64,000 nucleotides of DNA, taken from Photobacterium sp. SKA34 (GTDB lineage: Bacteria > Pseudomonadota > Gammaproteobacteria > Enterobacterales > Vibrionaceae). The notes under the pieces were generated by a model. The model saw only the letters and a program-made list of their open reading frames with translations. It was not told the origin of the DNA and did not search any database. Positions 45,088 through 54,047 of this stretch are shown one piece after another. How positions within the stretch are numbered: position 1 is the stretch's first letter; each line of letters starts with the position of its first letter. The stretch spans positions 30,048 to 94,047 of the forward strand of contig NZ_CH724142.1 of the NCBI RefSeq assembly GCF_000153325.1. Direction: 5' to 3'. Made by a program: the position numbers and the translations under genes.

Positions 45088-46170
45088 TTAGTGTTTTACG
45101 TGCTGGTCTTTAACATAAAAAGAAGGGCGAAACTCAGCCGGTGATAACGACTCTGCAATCACTTTTTTAGGTAAATATTCTGGTGTGAGATTGACAATTG
45201 AAGGTGCAACATCGAGTACGACTGGTTTATGTTCAAGATAACGAACAGCTTGGTCGATAGATAACATGGCTTGTTCTGCCATTTTATCAGTAGGGGAAAA
45301 TAAAATGCGATGACGTCTTAAACCACGGTAAACACCATGACTGAGATAGGTTGATACAATTTTTATATTGTGAATATCGTGAGTACGTAGCTCACTAATT
45401 GCCACTTCTGCAGCCACAGCACCACCAACAATGTAGCTAATATCTTCATTTGATGCGAGGACTTGTTGAATTAAATTACGTTGTAATTCTTTACTATTAT
45501 CGGCCCATAAGGTTGTCACAATTTCTACATCACTGTTTTTAATTGCGTCTTTAAACCCACGAGAAACAGGTTTGGTTCCACCTTGAAGTTGAGGGCCTGG
45601 TAGCCAAGCGACCTTTACTACACCTGAACCTTTTGGATGACGTTTAGCGAGGTATTCTCCTGTAGCTTTCCCCATGTCGTACCAATTTACGCCTACTTTG
45701 GCCTTCACATGTTGTCGAATATCAGGATCGGTAAAATCAATATTATTAGTCATCAAAAATACAGGCGTATTACCGATGAGTTTAGAAAGTATTCCGTTAT
45801 AGGCTTCGTCATCTACCGTGCCTAGAATAATCGCATCTGCGCCCCATTGATGGCATTTTTGTAACTGCAATGTTTGCTTATCTAAATTGGGATAACCGCC
45901 AGCTTCCATCACTTTTAGTGTAATGCCTAATTTTTTTGCTTGTTTAACCATTCCATAGTTGATCGATAACCAATATGAATCTTTTAAATGCGGGTAAACT
46001 GCACAGACTTTCCATGGCTTAGTGACGGAGGTTAAAAAATTATATTCGATTTCAGTTGCTTTTTTATCAGCCTGAAAAGGGGGCTGATAGGATATCACTT
46101 CTTGTGCAGAAGCAACTTGGATGGAAAATAAAAACAAAACAAAATAAAAAATGCGCATTTCTACCAACAT
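45088..46170 (-). CDS. torT: TMAO-sensing periplasmic binding protein TorT
   Basis: 360 residues with a signal peptide (IFYFVLFLFSIQVASA). The rest is a type I periplasmic binding fold: WKVCAVYPHLKDSYWLSINYGM, KLGITLKVMEAGGYPN, QWGADAIILGTVDD, and the later GGTKPVSRGFKDAI. TorT binds TMAO and activates the kinase TorS. It is divergent from torS, 210 bases away. An in-frame ATG 12 bases further in (46158) could be the start and would give a more typical signal peptide. Confidence 0.9.
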   Translation of the reverse strand: MLVEMRIFYFVLFLFSIQVASAQEVISYQPPFQADKKATEIEYNFLTSVTKPWKVCAVYPHLKDSYWLSINYGMVKQAKKLGITLKVMEAGGYPNLDKQTLQLQKCHQWGADAIILGTVDDEAYNGILSKLIGNTPVFLMTNNIDFTDPDIRQHVKAKVGVNWYDMGKATGEYLAKRHPKGSGVVKVAWLPGPQLQGGTKPVSRGFKDAIKNSDVEIVTTLWADNSKELQRNLIQQVLASNEDISYIVGGAVAAEVAISELRTHDIHNIKIVSTYLSHGVYRGLRRHRILFSPTDKMAEQAMLSIDQAVRYLEHKPVVLDVAPSIVNLTPEYLPKKVIAESLSPAEFRPSFYVKDQHVKH

Positions 46171-46269
46171 TATTTTAGGTTTAAAGCTTTATCGCTGGCA
46201 AAATAGTACCGCTTTATTTTTCTCTATGAGATAGCGAGCATAACTGAGCAACGACAGATATACGGTATT

Positions 46270-46346
46270 ATATACCCAAGTAACCTTTAGATGTTTAATT
46301 GAGTGATAACACGCTACTTTTGCTGCTTGAAGTCACTTCGGTATAT
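46270..46346. repeat. Intergenic palindromic repeat, about 77 bp
   Basis: The ends are inverted copies: ATATACCCAAGTAACCTTTAG at 46270 against the complement of the right end, ATATACCGAAGTGACTTCAAG ending at 46346, about 15 of 21 bases alike. TATACCCAAGT-type ends are familiar from small intergenic repeats of Vibrionaceae. It lies in the torT-torS divergent promoter region. Confidence 0.65.
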
Positions 46347-46380
46347 CTGGGTTGCAAACATTTAGATGTAGAGATTATTT

Positions 46381-49296
46381 ATGACGTTTACCCTAAAAGG
46401 TATCGGAACGAAATTGTTAATAGCCTTTTCTGCAATGGCAGGCTTGATGATTATTGCAGTAATGATTGGTGTTGCAGGTTTTTCATTAGTGGCTAAAACT
46501 GAGCGTACGGTAATTAATTCTGCCGTGCCTGCATTAGCAGAAGCGCGTCAGTTATCAGATTTAAGTTCTCGTATTATTTTTAATGCACAAGTATTGGCAA
46601 AATCTAAAGCCGAATCTGAACGTATGCGACAAGGACGTGCGTTAACCATTCATATCGAAGCATTGAATCGAAGTTTGCATTCACTGGAGCAATTTTCTTT
46701 TGATCAACCGTTAATGTTGAAATTAGGAGAAGATGTAAAGCGTATTGTTGATAATTTAGCATTATTAGGTTTACTGGTAGGGCGTCAGATTGATCTTCAA
46801 AGTCAGTTAGATAAGCTAACCACTGAGATGACGAAAGCCACACATCAAATTGATAATTTATCCCAATCTCAGGTTTCAAATGCCAATACCATTGCGATAG
46901 CGAATGTATCTCGCATTTATGATTTAGTGGCAGATGGAAATAAGCCAGCTGTCTATAAAGCATTAGATAGTCTCGTTGAAGTAGATATGGACCTATCTGA
47001 ACGTTTATTTGAACTGCGTTTTTTATCGTTACAAGTGATAAATATGCTAGATGATTCTAATCGTATTGTTGATATTAAATCGCTCGTGGCACTTAAAAAA
47101 CGCTATAACGACGCGGTAGGTATTATGAGTCAGCGAGTTAAATCCGTAGAAGATCCTAGTCGTTCAGAACAATTAGTTGGACTCACTTCTCAGCTTAATC
47201 GTGGGCGTTTATTGTTTGGGATTATTGAGCAACTTATTTATGCAAAGCAAGATGTCGAGCGCCTTGATCAACAAAATTTGGTGTTATTCCAGCAGTTAAA
47301 TAATACCGTTGATGACATTATTGATTTTGCAAATGTGAATACACAGCAAGCGGTTAAACGTGTTGATCATACTTTAACACTTGCCCGGAATACGTTAATT
47401 GTGATCTCTGCGATTGGTTTATTAGCGTTAGTGCTCATTATGTGGCGATTTGTTTATGCACGAGTGATTTGCCGTATTAATGAATATAGTCGCGCATTAT
47501 CGGCTTTAACCCGAGGTGATTTAGGGGTCAGAATTAACGTTAAAGGGGATGATGAATTAGCGCAAATGGGCCGTGCGATTTTAGTGGCTCGTGAAACCGC
47601 TAATGAGCGATATCGTTTAGCGCAAGCTGAGTCAAAAGCTAGGCAGGAATTACAAGAACACAAAGCTAGCCTTGAACGATTAGTCGCAAAACGTACTGGC
47701 GAGCTTGAGAAAATAAACCGCCGCTTGAATGAAGAAGTTTATAACCATTATAAAGCGCGTGATGAAGCAGAAAAAGCAAACCGCGCGAAGTCTTCATTCC
47801 TTGCAACCATGAGTCATGAGATCCGAACACCAATGAATGGTGTCTTAGGCACGGCATCATTATTAGCAGATACACAATTAACATCACAACAGAAACGCTA
47901 TCTCGATGTGATAAATCGCAGTGGTGAAACTTTACTTGATATTTTAAATGACATTCTTGATTACTCGAAAATTGAAGCTGGGCATTTAGATATAAGGTCA
48001 AGTAACTTTTCCGTCGTTCGGATGGTTACTGATGTGTCCAATATGTTGGAAGGACGTTCGCTTGCAAAGCGTATTGGTCTTGAGTGCCATATTTCACCAC
48101 AAGTTGAAGGAGTGTGGTTTGGCGACGAGAGCCGTATACGCCAAGTGCTGGTCAATCTCGTCGGTAATGCGATTAAGTTTACAGATACGGGTAAGGTCTC
48201 TATTTTTGTAGAACCTCATCCAGATATGCCAGATGAATTACTGTTCTCTGTAAAAGATACGGGTATTGGTATTGATGAAGAAGCGCAAAGCCTTTTATTT
48301 AGTGCTTTCCAGCAAGCTGCCGCGGGGCGAAAATCAATTGAAGGTACAGGTCTAGGTTTAGCAATTAGCAAACATATTGTCGCGGCAATGGATGGAGAAA
48401 TTGGTTTAGAATCAGTTGTTGGTGAAGGGAGTTGTTTTTGGTTTGCATTACCTCTAGAACATGGCGAAGGTAGTTTAGAAACCGATGATAAAAGAGTGAT
48501 TATGCGCTCTGCTCATATTTTGTTGGTAGAAGATAATCCAGTTAACAGTATGGTTGCTGAAGGCTTCTTAACTCGTTTAGGACACACTGTTGTCACGGCT
48601 TCTGATGGTGCTGAGGCTGAAGAAATATACAAAAACCAACGTTTTGATATCGCGTTACTAGATATTAACTTACCCGATACTGATGATGTTCAGCTACTCA
48701 GTCGTTTACGCCGCTTAGAAGATAATAACCATGAAGTATGGGAAGAGCCGACGCCTATGGTGGCGTTTTCTGCTCATGTTTTTCGTGAAGAAGTTGAATT
48801 ATATTTAAATGCTGGTTTTGCAGGGTTCTTACCTAAACCATTAGTTGAAAAGCAGTTGATTGATACGATGAGCAGTATCTTAAAAGGTGAGAAACGCGTG
48901 ATTATCGAAAAAGGTATTGGAGAAGAGAGCGTGGAAGTTCAGCAAACAGAGAATACGATTCCACTATTAAAAGAGTCAGTATTAGGCAGTGATCTCCAAA
49001 TATTGGGCGAAACGCAAGTGAAACAGCTTATTTACTTATTTGGAGAATCGTCGAGCTTAACATTAACAAAGTTACATCAGGCTATTGATGATGAGAATTT
49101 ATCAGAAGTGGCTAAACAAGCGCATACATTAAAAGGCGCTGCTGGAACCATGGGGTTAATGCAGCTTCATCAGATTTGCTCTGAATTTGAAAAAAATGCT
49201 AAAGAAGGTTCGATTAATAGCTTAGATCTGAGTTCGCTACAAAGAGTGTTTGACCAATCTGTCGCGATATTAGAAACCACGTTTATCAGTGCATAA
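46381..49296 (+). CDS. torS: Hybrid sensor histidine kinase TorS
   Basis: 971 residues; E. coli TorS is 914. Two membrane segments (about 10-36 and 337-357) flank a long helical periplasmic sensor that docks with TorT. Then come a HAMP domain, a coiled coil (about 410-470), the HisKA domain with His479 in TMSHEIRTPMNG, and the ATPase domain (NLVGNAIKF, DTGIGI, GTGLGLAI). A receiver domain follows with Asp761 in LLDINLPD, then an Hpt domain with His915 in AKQAHTLKGAAGT. Phosphate flows His-Asp-His to the regulator TorR, whose gene is not in the window. It is divergent from torT and has its own terminator. Confidence 0.94.
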   Translation: MTFTLKGIGTKLLIAFSAMAGLMIIAVMIGVAGFSLVAKTERTVINSAVPALAEARQLSDLSSRIIFNAQVLAKSKAESERMRQGRALTIHIEALNRSLHSLEQFSFDQPLMLKLGEDVKRIVDNLALLGLLVGRQIDLQSQLDKLTTEMTKATHQIDNLSQSQVSNANTIAIANVSRIYDLVADGNKPAVYKALDSLVEVDMDLSERLFELRFLSLQVINMLDDSNRIVDIKSLVALKKRYNDAVGIMSQRVKSVEDPSRSEQLVGLTSQLNRGRLLFGIIEQLIYAKQDVERLDQQNLVLFQQLNNTVDDIIDFANVNTQQAVKRVDHTLTLARNTLIVISAIGLLALVLIMWRFVYARVICRINEYSRALSALTRGDLGVRINVKGDDELAQMGRAILVARETANERYRLAQAESKARQELQEHKASLERLVAKRTGELEKINRRLNEEVYNHYKARDEAEKANRAKSSFLATMSHEIRTPMNGVLGTASLLADTQLTSQQKRYLDVINRSGETLLDILNDILDYSKIEAGHLDIRSSNFSVVRMVTDVSNMLEGRSLAKRIGLECHISPQVEGVWFGDESRIRQVLVNLVGNAIKFTDTGKVSIFVEPHPDMPDELLFSVKDTGIGIDEEAQSLLFSAFQQAAAGRKSIEGTGLGLAISKHIVAAMDGEIGLESVVGEGSCFWFALPLEHGEGSLETDDKRVIMRSAHILLVEDNPVNSMVAEGFLTRLGHTVVTASDGAEAEEIYKNQRFDIALLDINLPDTDDVQLLSRLRRLEDNNHEVWEEPTPMVAFSAHVFREEVELYLNAGFAGFLPKPLVEKQLIDTMSSILKGEKRVIIEKGIGEESVEVQQTENTIPLLKESVLGSDLQILGETQVKQLIYLFGESSSLTLTKLHQAIDDENLSEVAKQAHTLKGAAGTMGLMQLHQICSEFEKNAKEGSINSLDLSSLQRVFDQSVAILETTFISA

Positions 49297-49315
49297 GCAA
49301 AGCCATTAATATAGG

Positions 49316-49340
49316 AAAGGGGCACATAGTGCCCTTTTTT
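49316..49340 (+). terminator. Terminator of torS
   Basis: GGGCAC (49320-49325) and GTGCCC (49329-49334) form a stem with an ATA loop, extended by A and T runs and followed by TTTTTT, about 20 bases past the torS stop. Confidence 0.88.
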
Positions 49341-49631
49341 AATGCCTATAAAATGAACAGTACTATTTAGCACTTACTTGAAACGATATCGACTTCAGTT
49401 GAGGTGGCAGCGTTACATGTTTACCATGTTCACAGCGATACTAACGAGAATAACAGTAATGATTCCAATTCGATCAACGTTATTATCGAGCTGTTTTTCA
49501 TACATCATTAATTGTGGTTGTTATCAATAGGGTTAGAGATATGCGTGCAAGATAAACTACGTGAAAGACTAGAAAAGATGATATGGATAGAAGGGGGATG
49601 GTGATGTGAAATGATTTTTACTTGATAAAAA
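49341..49631. other. Intergenic region of about 290 bp between torS and fusA2
   Basis: AT-rich spacer between convergent genes. I see no gene, repeat or RNA in it. Confidence 0.4.
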
Positions 49632-49665
49632 TAACCCCGAGAACAAAGTCCTCGGGGTTAAAAAG
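49632..49665 (-). terminator. Terminator of fusA2
   Basis: TAACCCCGAG (49632-49641) and CTCGGGGTTA (49651-49660) form a perfect 10-bp GC-rich stem with a 9-base loop, just past the minus-strand fusA2 stop. Confidence 0.87.
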
Positions 49666-49686
49666 ATTACTTAGAGTAATTAAAAA

Positions 49687-51774
49687 TTACTTCTTAGCGT
49701 TCTTTTCTTTCTGCTCAGCGATTACTTTTTCAGCAACGTTTGCAGGACATGGTGCGTAGTGTGAGAACTCCATAGAGAACTGACCACGACCAGAAGTCAT
49801 TGTACGTAGTGAACCGATGTAACCAAACATCTCTGAAAGTGGTACGTCAGCTTTAATACGAGAACCTGTTACGCCAGCTTCTTGATCTTTGATCATGCCA
49901 CGGCGACGGTTAAGGTCACCAATAACATCACCAACGTGATCTTCTGGAGTAAATACGTCAACGTGCATGATAGGTTCAAGCAGTTGAGCGCCCGCTTTTG
50001 GCATAGATTGACGGAATGCGCCTTTTGCTGCGATTTCAAATGCTACTGCAGATGAATCGACTGCGTGGAATGCACCATCAAGAAGTTCAATTTCAACGTC
50101 AAGAACAGGGAAACCAGCAAGAACACCAGTATCCATCATGCCTTTAAAGCCTTTCTCGATTGCAGGCCAGAATTCTTTAGGAACGTTACCACCAATTACT
50201 GATGATGTGAACTTAAAGCCAGAAGCAACTTCACCTGGCTTCATGATGTAGTCGATCTTACCGAACTGACCAGAACCACCAGACTGCTTCTTGTGCGTGT
50301 AGCTATCTTCAACAGGCTGAGTGATAGTTTCACGGTAAGCAACTTGAGGTTGACCAACGATTAGGTCTACACCGTATGTACGCTTAAGGATATCAACCTT
50401 AATGTCTAGGTGAAGTTCACCCATACCTTTAAGGATTGTTTCGCCAGTTTCTTCGTCAGTTTCAACTTGGAAAGATGGATCTTCTGCAACCATTTTACCG
50501 ATCGCGATACCCATTTTCTCAGAGCCGCCCTTATCTTTAGGCGTAACTGCGATTGAGATTACTGGTGTTGGGAAGATCATTGGCTCAAGAGTACACTCGT
50601 GCTTAACATCACAAAGAGTGTGACCAGTTTGAACGTTCTTCATACCAACGATAGCGATGATGTCACCAGCTTGCGCAGAAGTTAGCTCATTACGCTCATC
50701 AGCTTGCATCTCAACCATACGGCCGATACGTTCAGTTTTACCAGTAGCACTGTTAAGAACTGTATCACCTTTGTTCAGTTTACCAGAGTAAATACGAACG
50801 AAAGTTAGTGCACCAAAACGGTCATCCATGATTTTGAATGCTAGCGCTTTGAATGGTTCGTCAACAGAAACAGTTGCCACTTCACCAGTTGGCTCACAAG
50901 TTTCTGGATCAGTTAGCGGCTGTGGATCTACTTCTGTTGGAGAAGGTAGGTAATCTACAACTGCGTCAAGAATAAGTTGCATACCCTTGTTTTTGAATGC
51001 TGAACCACAGAACGTTGGGAAGAAGGCACAATCACGAGTACCTTTACGGATACAACGCTTGATGTCTTCGATAGAAGGCTCTTCACCTTCCATGTAAGCT
51101 TCCATTAGATCGTCATCTTGCTCTACAGCAGTTTCGATCATTTCTTCACGGTAAGCTTCAAGATCATCAACCATGTCCGCAGGAACATCTGTGATTTCGT
51201 AGTTTTCTGGAAGACCAGTGTCATCCCAAACGTATGCTTGACGGTTTAGAACGTCAACAACACCAACGAAATCATCTTCACGACCGATTGGAAGTGTCAT
51301 GATTAGAGGAGTTGCGCCAAGAACGTTTTTAACTTGATCCGTAACACGGAAGAAGTCTGCGCCCATACGGTCTAGTTTGTTAACGAAGATGATACGTGCA
51401 ACTTCAGATTCGTTAGCGTAACGCCAGTTTGTTTCAGACTGAGGTTCAACACCACCTGAACCACAGAATACACCGATACCGCCATCAAGTACTTTAAGTG
51501 AACGGTAAACTTCAACTGTGAAGTCAACGTGTCCCGGAGTATCGATAACGTTGAAACGGTGATCTTTCCAGAAACAACTTACAGCTGCAGACTGGATAGT
51601 AATACCGCGCTCAGCTTCCTGTTCCATGAAGTCAGTAGTAGATTCACCATCGTGAACCTCACCAGTTTTATGGATTTTACCAGTAAGCTTTAGGATACGC
51701 TCGGTAGTAGTAGTTTTACCCGCATCAACGTGGGCGAAAATACCAATGTTTCTGTATTTAGATAAATCTGTCAT
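49687..51774 (-). CDS. fusA: Elongation factor G, second copy type (FusA2)
   Basis: 695 residues. EF-G is the GTPase that moves tRNAs and mRNA during translation and, with RRF, splits ribosomes. GTP-binding motifs are [15 protein letters not shown] (P-loop, about 14-28), switch region [19 protein letters not shown] and NKLDRMGAD; later domains include [12 protein letters not shown] and [17 protein letters not shown]. It is not in the str operon (no rpsL, rpsG or tuf nearby), and its length matches the lone EF-G copy I recall from Vibrio cholerae. It is therefore probably the second fusA gene. A main copy elsewhere is assumed. A clear terminator follows. Confidence 0.93.
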   Translation of the reverse strand: MTDLSKYRNIGIFAHVDAGKTTTTERILKLTGKIHKTGEVHDGESTTDFMEQEAERGITIQSAAVSCFWKDHRFNVIDTPGHVDFTVEVYRSLKVLDGGIGVFCGSGGVEPQSETNWRYANESEVARIIFVNKLDRMGADFFRVTDQVKNVLGATPLIMTLPIGREDDFVGVVDVLNRQAYVWDDTGLPENYEITDVPADMVDDLEAYREEMIETAVEQDDDLMEAYMEGEEPSIEDIKRCIRKGTRDCAFFPTFCGSAFKNKGMQLILDAVVDYLPSPTEVDPQPLTDPETCEPTGEVATVSVDEPFKALAFKIMDDRFGALTFVRIYSGKLNKGDTVLNSATGKTERIGRMVEMQADERNELTSAQAGDIIAIVGMKNVQTGHTLCDVKHECTLEPMIFPTPVISIAVTPKDKGGSEKMGIAIGKMVAEDPSFQVETDEETGETILKGMGELHLDIKVDILKRTYGVDLIVGQPQVAYRETITQPVEDSYTHKKQSGGSGQFGKIDYIMKPGEVASGFKFTSSVIGGNVPKEFWPAIEKGFKGMMDTGVLAGFPVLDVEIELLDGAFHAVDSSAVAFEIAAKGAFRQSMPKAGAQLLEPIMHVDVFTPEDHVGDVIGDLNRRRGMIKDQEAGVTGSRIKADVPLSEMFGYIGSLRTMTSGRGQFSMEFSHYAPCPANVAEKVIAEQKEKNAKK

Positions 51775-52180
51775 TGTTTTTCTCTATCAACAATTACGGT
51801 CACATGTGAGGTCGCGGATTATAGCACTACTTATATCAACCAGAACATAGCTATGCGTAATAAAATCGTTATTCGCTTGCTTTTTACTCTAGCTGTTGGG
51901 CTTGTTGCCCATTTACACAGCAAATCAAGCTATAAAAAACAAGGTTAGTTCAGGTTTTTAGGAATTGTAAGTTGCTAACGTTATATTTTTGTCATGTTTT
52001 TTGGGATGAGAATCATATATTTTATGTCAGGCTTTACGAATATTTAGCTGTTTACTATCAATGATTTTTATTAATTTTTTACGAAATACTATTCTACGAG
52101 CTCATTTTTTTCCTTCATATTGTAATGTGGGGTAGAATTAGAAATATATTCCTTTTTATTATCTTATTTGAGTTATCGAC
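51775..52180. other. 405-bp divergent region upstream of fusA2
   Basis: Holds the promoters of fusA2 and the S4-domain gene. A 31-codon frame at 51853-51948 (MRNKIVIRLLFTLAVGLVAH...) has a hydrophobic core but no clear ribosome-binding site, so I do not call it a gene. Nothing else is recognised. Confidence 0.45.
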
Positions 52181-52630
52181 ATGTCTGAAGAAATTGAAGT
52201 TGAAGCAATTGGTGTTGAAGTTTCAACTCAACCTATCGAATTATATAAAGTGTTAAAGATAGCCAATCTGGTAAGTGGTGGTGGTGAAGCGAAATATGCC
52301 ATTTCTGAAGGTTATGTTGCAGTAAACGGCGAGCTTGAATTGCGTAAGCGCTGCAAGATATATGACGGTGATGTTATTGAGTTTAATGGTGAGTTTTACG
52401 TTGTGCTGTGTGACCAACCAGTACAAGAAAAAGTGACTCGTGTTGCAGAGTCAAAATTAACAGCATCTCCGAAAGCGACGCCAAAAAAAGCCAATAAAGC
52501 TACCGATAAGAAAAAGAGTGCTAACAAACCGAATGTTGCAGGTAATCGTTCTGTTACGAAAAAAGCAGCCAACAAAGCTGCTGATGTAAAGCCAGATACA
52601 GCGACTGGTCGTAAGCCAATTAGTTTTTAA
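52181..52630 (+). CDS. S4-domain RNA-binding protein (YbcJ-like) with a basic tail
   Basis: 149 residues. Residues 20-77 form an S4 RNA-binding domain like E. coli YbcJ (70 residues), with ELYKVLKIANLVSGGGEAKYAI, EGYVAVNGELELRKRCKI and GDVIEF. The remaining 65 or so residues are a Lys/Ala/Pro-rich, low-complexity tail with repeated KKAANKA-type steps, probably disordered and RNA-binding. YbcJ-like proteins bind structured RNA, but their target is unknown. The tail makes it twice the length of the E. coli protein. It is divergent from fusA2. Confidence 0.85.
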   Translation: MSEEIEVEAIGVEVSTQPIELYKVLKIANLVSGGGEAKYAISEGYVAVNGELELRKRCKIYDGDVIEFNGEFYVVLCDQPVQEKVTRVAESKLTASPKATPKKANKATDKKKSANKPNVAGNRSVTKKAANKAADVKPDTATGRKPISF

Positions 52631-52700
52631 TATAAAACATTACTATAAACAAGGCGCGCAATGACCCGTCTTTTTCTTGCCTGATTAATGAGAAGGGATG

Positions 52701-53618
52701 ATGAATAAACAATTTATTACGCTAGGTCTAATAATTAGTTTTAGCTGTTTTAGTAAAAGTGTGTTGGCTGCAACTGTTTCACCGCTAACAACAGCTGAAT
52801 GTCAGGCAATGTCAAAAGTTGGCGTGATGTCTAGCTCGGCACCAGTACAGTGCCAACGATTGAAAAAAGTGACATTTAAATATCGTGATTTTTCTAATCG
52901 TATTCACACTAATGGTCAAATTATTGTGATGGATGCTACAGCGCCTTTTGTGGGAAAAATTTTTGATGAATTATATCAACAAGATTTTCCAATCCATAAA
53001 GCGGTTCCGATTGAAAAATATCGTGGTGATGACACGATATCTATGACAGATAACAACACTTCTGCTTTTAACTATCGCCCAGTAGAAGGGACCACTAGTT
53101 TATCGCTTCATGCCTATGGGGCGGCGATTGATTTAAATCCGGTGCAAAATCCATTTGTGACTTTTGCACGCGCAGGTCAGGCAAAATATAGCCCTGTAGA
53201 AGGAACAAAATATGCTAACCGTGAAACCTATCGTTATGGTAAACCAGATAGAAAAGGTATGGCTGAAACAGTCGTAGATATTTTTGCGCGTAATGGCTTT
53301 TTATATTGGGGCGGTTTTTGGAATTCGCCAATAGATTATCAGCATTTTCAATTATCTAAAGATATGGCAGTAATGATGTCGAAGATGTCAGCACAGCAAG
53401 CAACACTCTTCTTTAAACGTTATGTTGAGTGGTATGACAGTTGTAGTCGTATGTATCCCAAAGCTTATAGCCAATATAAGTTTAATGATTACACCAATTA
53501 CCTGAAGCTTAAGCTGGGCGTGTCTTCGATAAGTAAAGCGTATCTGGATAATCCAAGTAAGGTGATGTCGCAGATCGAGCAAGTCCCTTTGCGTTCAGAG
53601 ATTTGTGTTAAACGTTAA
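52701..53618 (+). CDS. Secreted M15-like (D-Ala-D-Ala carboxypeptidase-type) peptidase
   Basis: About 305 residues, with a signal peptide (FITLGLIISFSCFSKSVLAA). The catalytic core shows SLHAYGAAIDLNPVQNPF (zinc ligands His and Asp) and, later, YWGGFWNSPIDYQHFQL with the last His ligand; this is the M15_4 pattern of endolysin and VanY-like enzymes. It probably cuts peptidoglycan stem peptides in the periplasm. AAGGG lies just before paired ATG codons (52698, 52701); the second has better spacing. It ends overlapping a small convergent gene by 11 bases. Confidence 0.85.
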   Translation: MNKQFITLGLIISFSCFSKSVLAATVSPLTTAECQAMSKVGVMSSSAPVQCQRLKKVTFKYRDFSNRIHTNGQIIVMDATAPFVGKIFDELYQQDFPIHKAVPIEKYRGDDTISMTDNNTSAFNYRPVEGTTSLSLHAYGAAIDLNPVQNPFVTFARAGQAKYSPVEGTKYANRETYRYGKPDRKGMAETVVDIFARNGFLYWGGFWNSPIDYQHFQLSKDMAVMMSKMSAQQATLFFKRYVEWYDSCSRMYPKAYSQYKFNDYTNYLKLKLGVSSISKAYLDNPSKVMSQIEQVPLRSEICVKR

Positions 53619-53826
53619 TATTAATCTTACAGCCTTTAGTTGGCGCTTTAGGCTGTATCTCTCCATGGTTATCATAACCACTGAAAGTCGTAATAGTAGA
53701 GTTTTTATTCTCTGAGTTTTCTTGGTTAACTTTAGGTTGAGTCTGCGGTATTTCGGCTTGCGCATAACGCATTTTTTTCGCGTTATTATTTACTAAATAT
53801 ACGGGAGCGATAGTAAATGTTGACAT
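53608..53826 (-). CDS. Small protein of 72 residues, function unknown
   Basis: Supported mainly by a very good ribosome-binding site: GGAGG lies 5-6 bases before the ATG. The product begins MSTFTIAPVYLVNNNAKKMR, is polar and Asn/Gln/Lys-rich in the middle, and ends PTKGCKININV. There is no signal peptide or membrane segment. No family is recognised. Its 3' end overlaps the peptidase gene tail to tail by 11 bases. Confidence 0.65.
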   Translation of the reverse strand: MSTFTIAPVYLVNNNAKKMRYAQAEIPQTQPKVNQENSENKNSTITTFSGYDNHGEIQPKAPTKGCKININV

Positions 53827-54000
53827 ATGGCCTCCACAACTTAGATATTGTTTAATATTTGTAAGACTAATAGTTGGTTAGGTTTCATTCAACGCAATGG
53901 CTGTTAGTGTATGGTCATTTTTTGGTCAGAGGAATGTTAGCTCATTGTTATTTAAATAAAATAGCACACCCTTGTGTAGGCAATTAAAGCTTGAAAAAGT

Positions 54001-54027
54001 AAAACGGCAGCCAAGGGCTACCGTTTT
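54001..54027 (-). terminator. Terminator of the ynjE-like gene
   Basis: AAAACGGCAGCC (54001-54012) and GGCTACCGTTTT (54016-54027) pair with one C-A mismatch on the plus strand that becomes G-U in minus-strand RNA, just past the minus-strand stop at 54048. Confidence 0.82.
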
Positions 54028-54047
54028 ATGGCAGAGCTTTAACAATG

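Noticed and set aside
46299..46496. Reading frame of 65 codons across the torT-torS spacer and torS start
   Set aside because: It runs through the palindromic repeat and the torS N-terminus in another frame; no ribosome-binding site.
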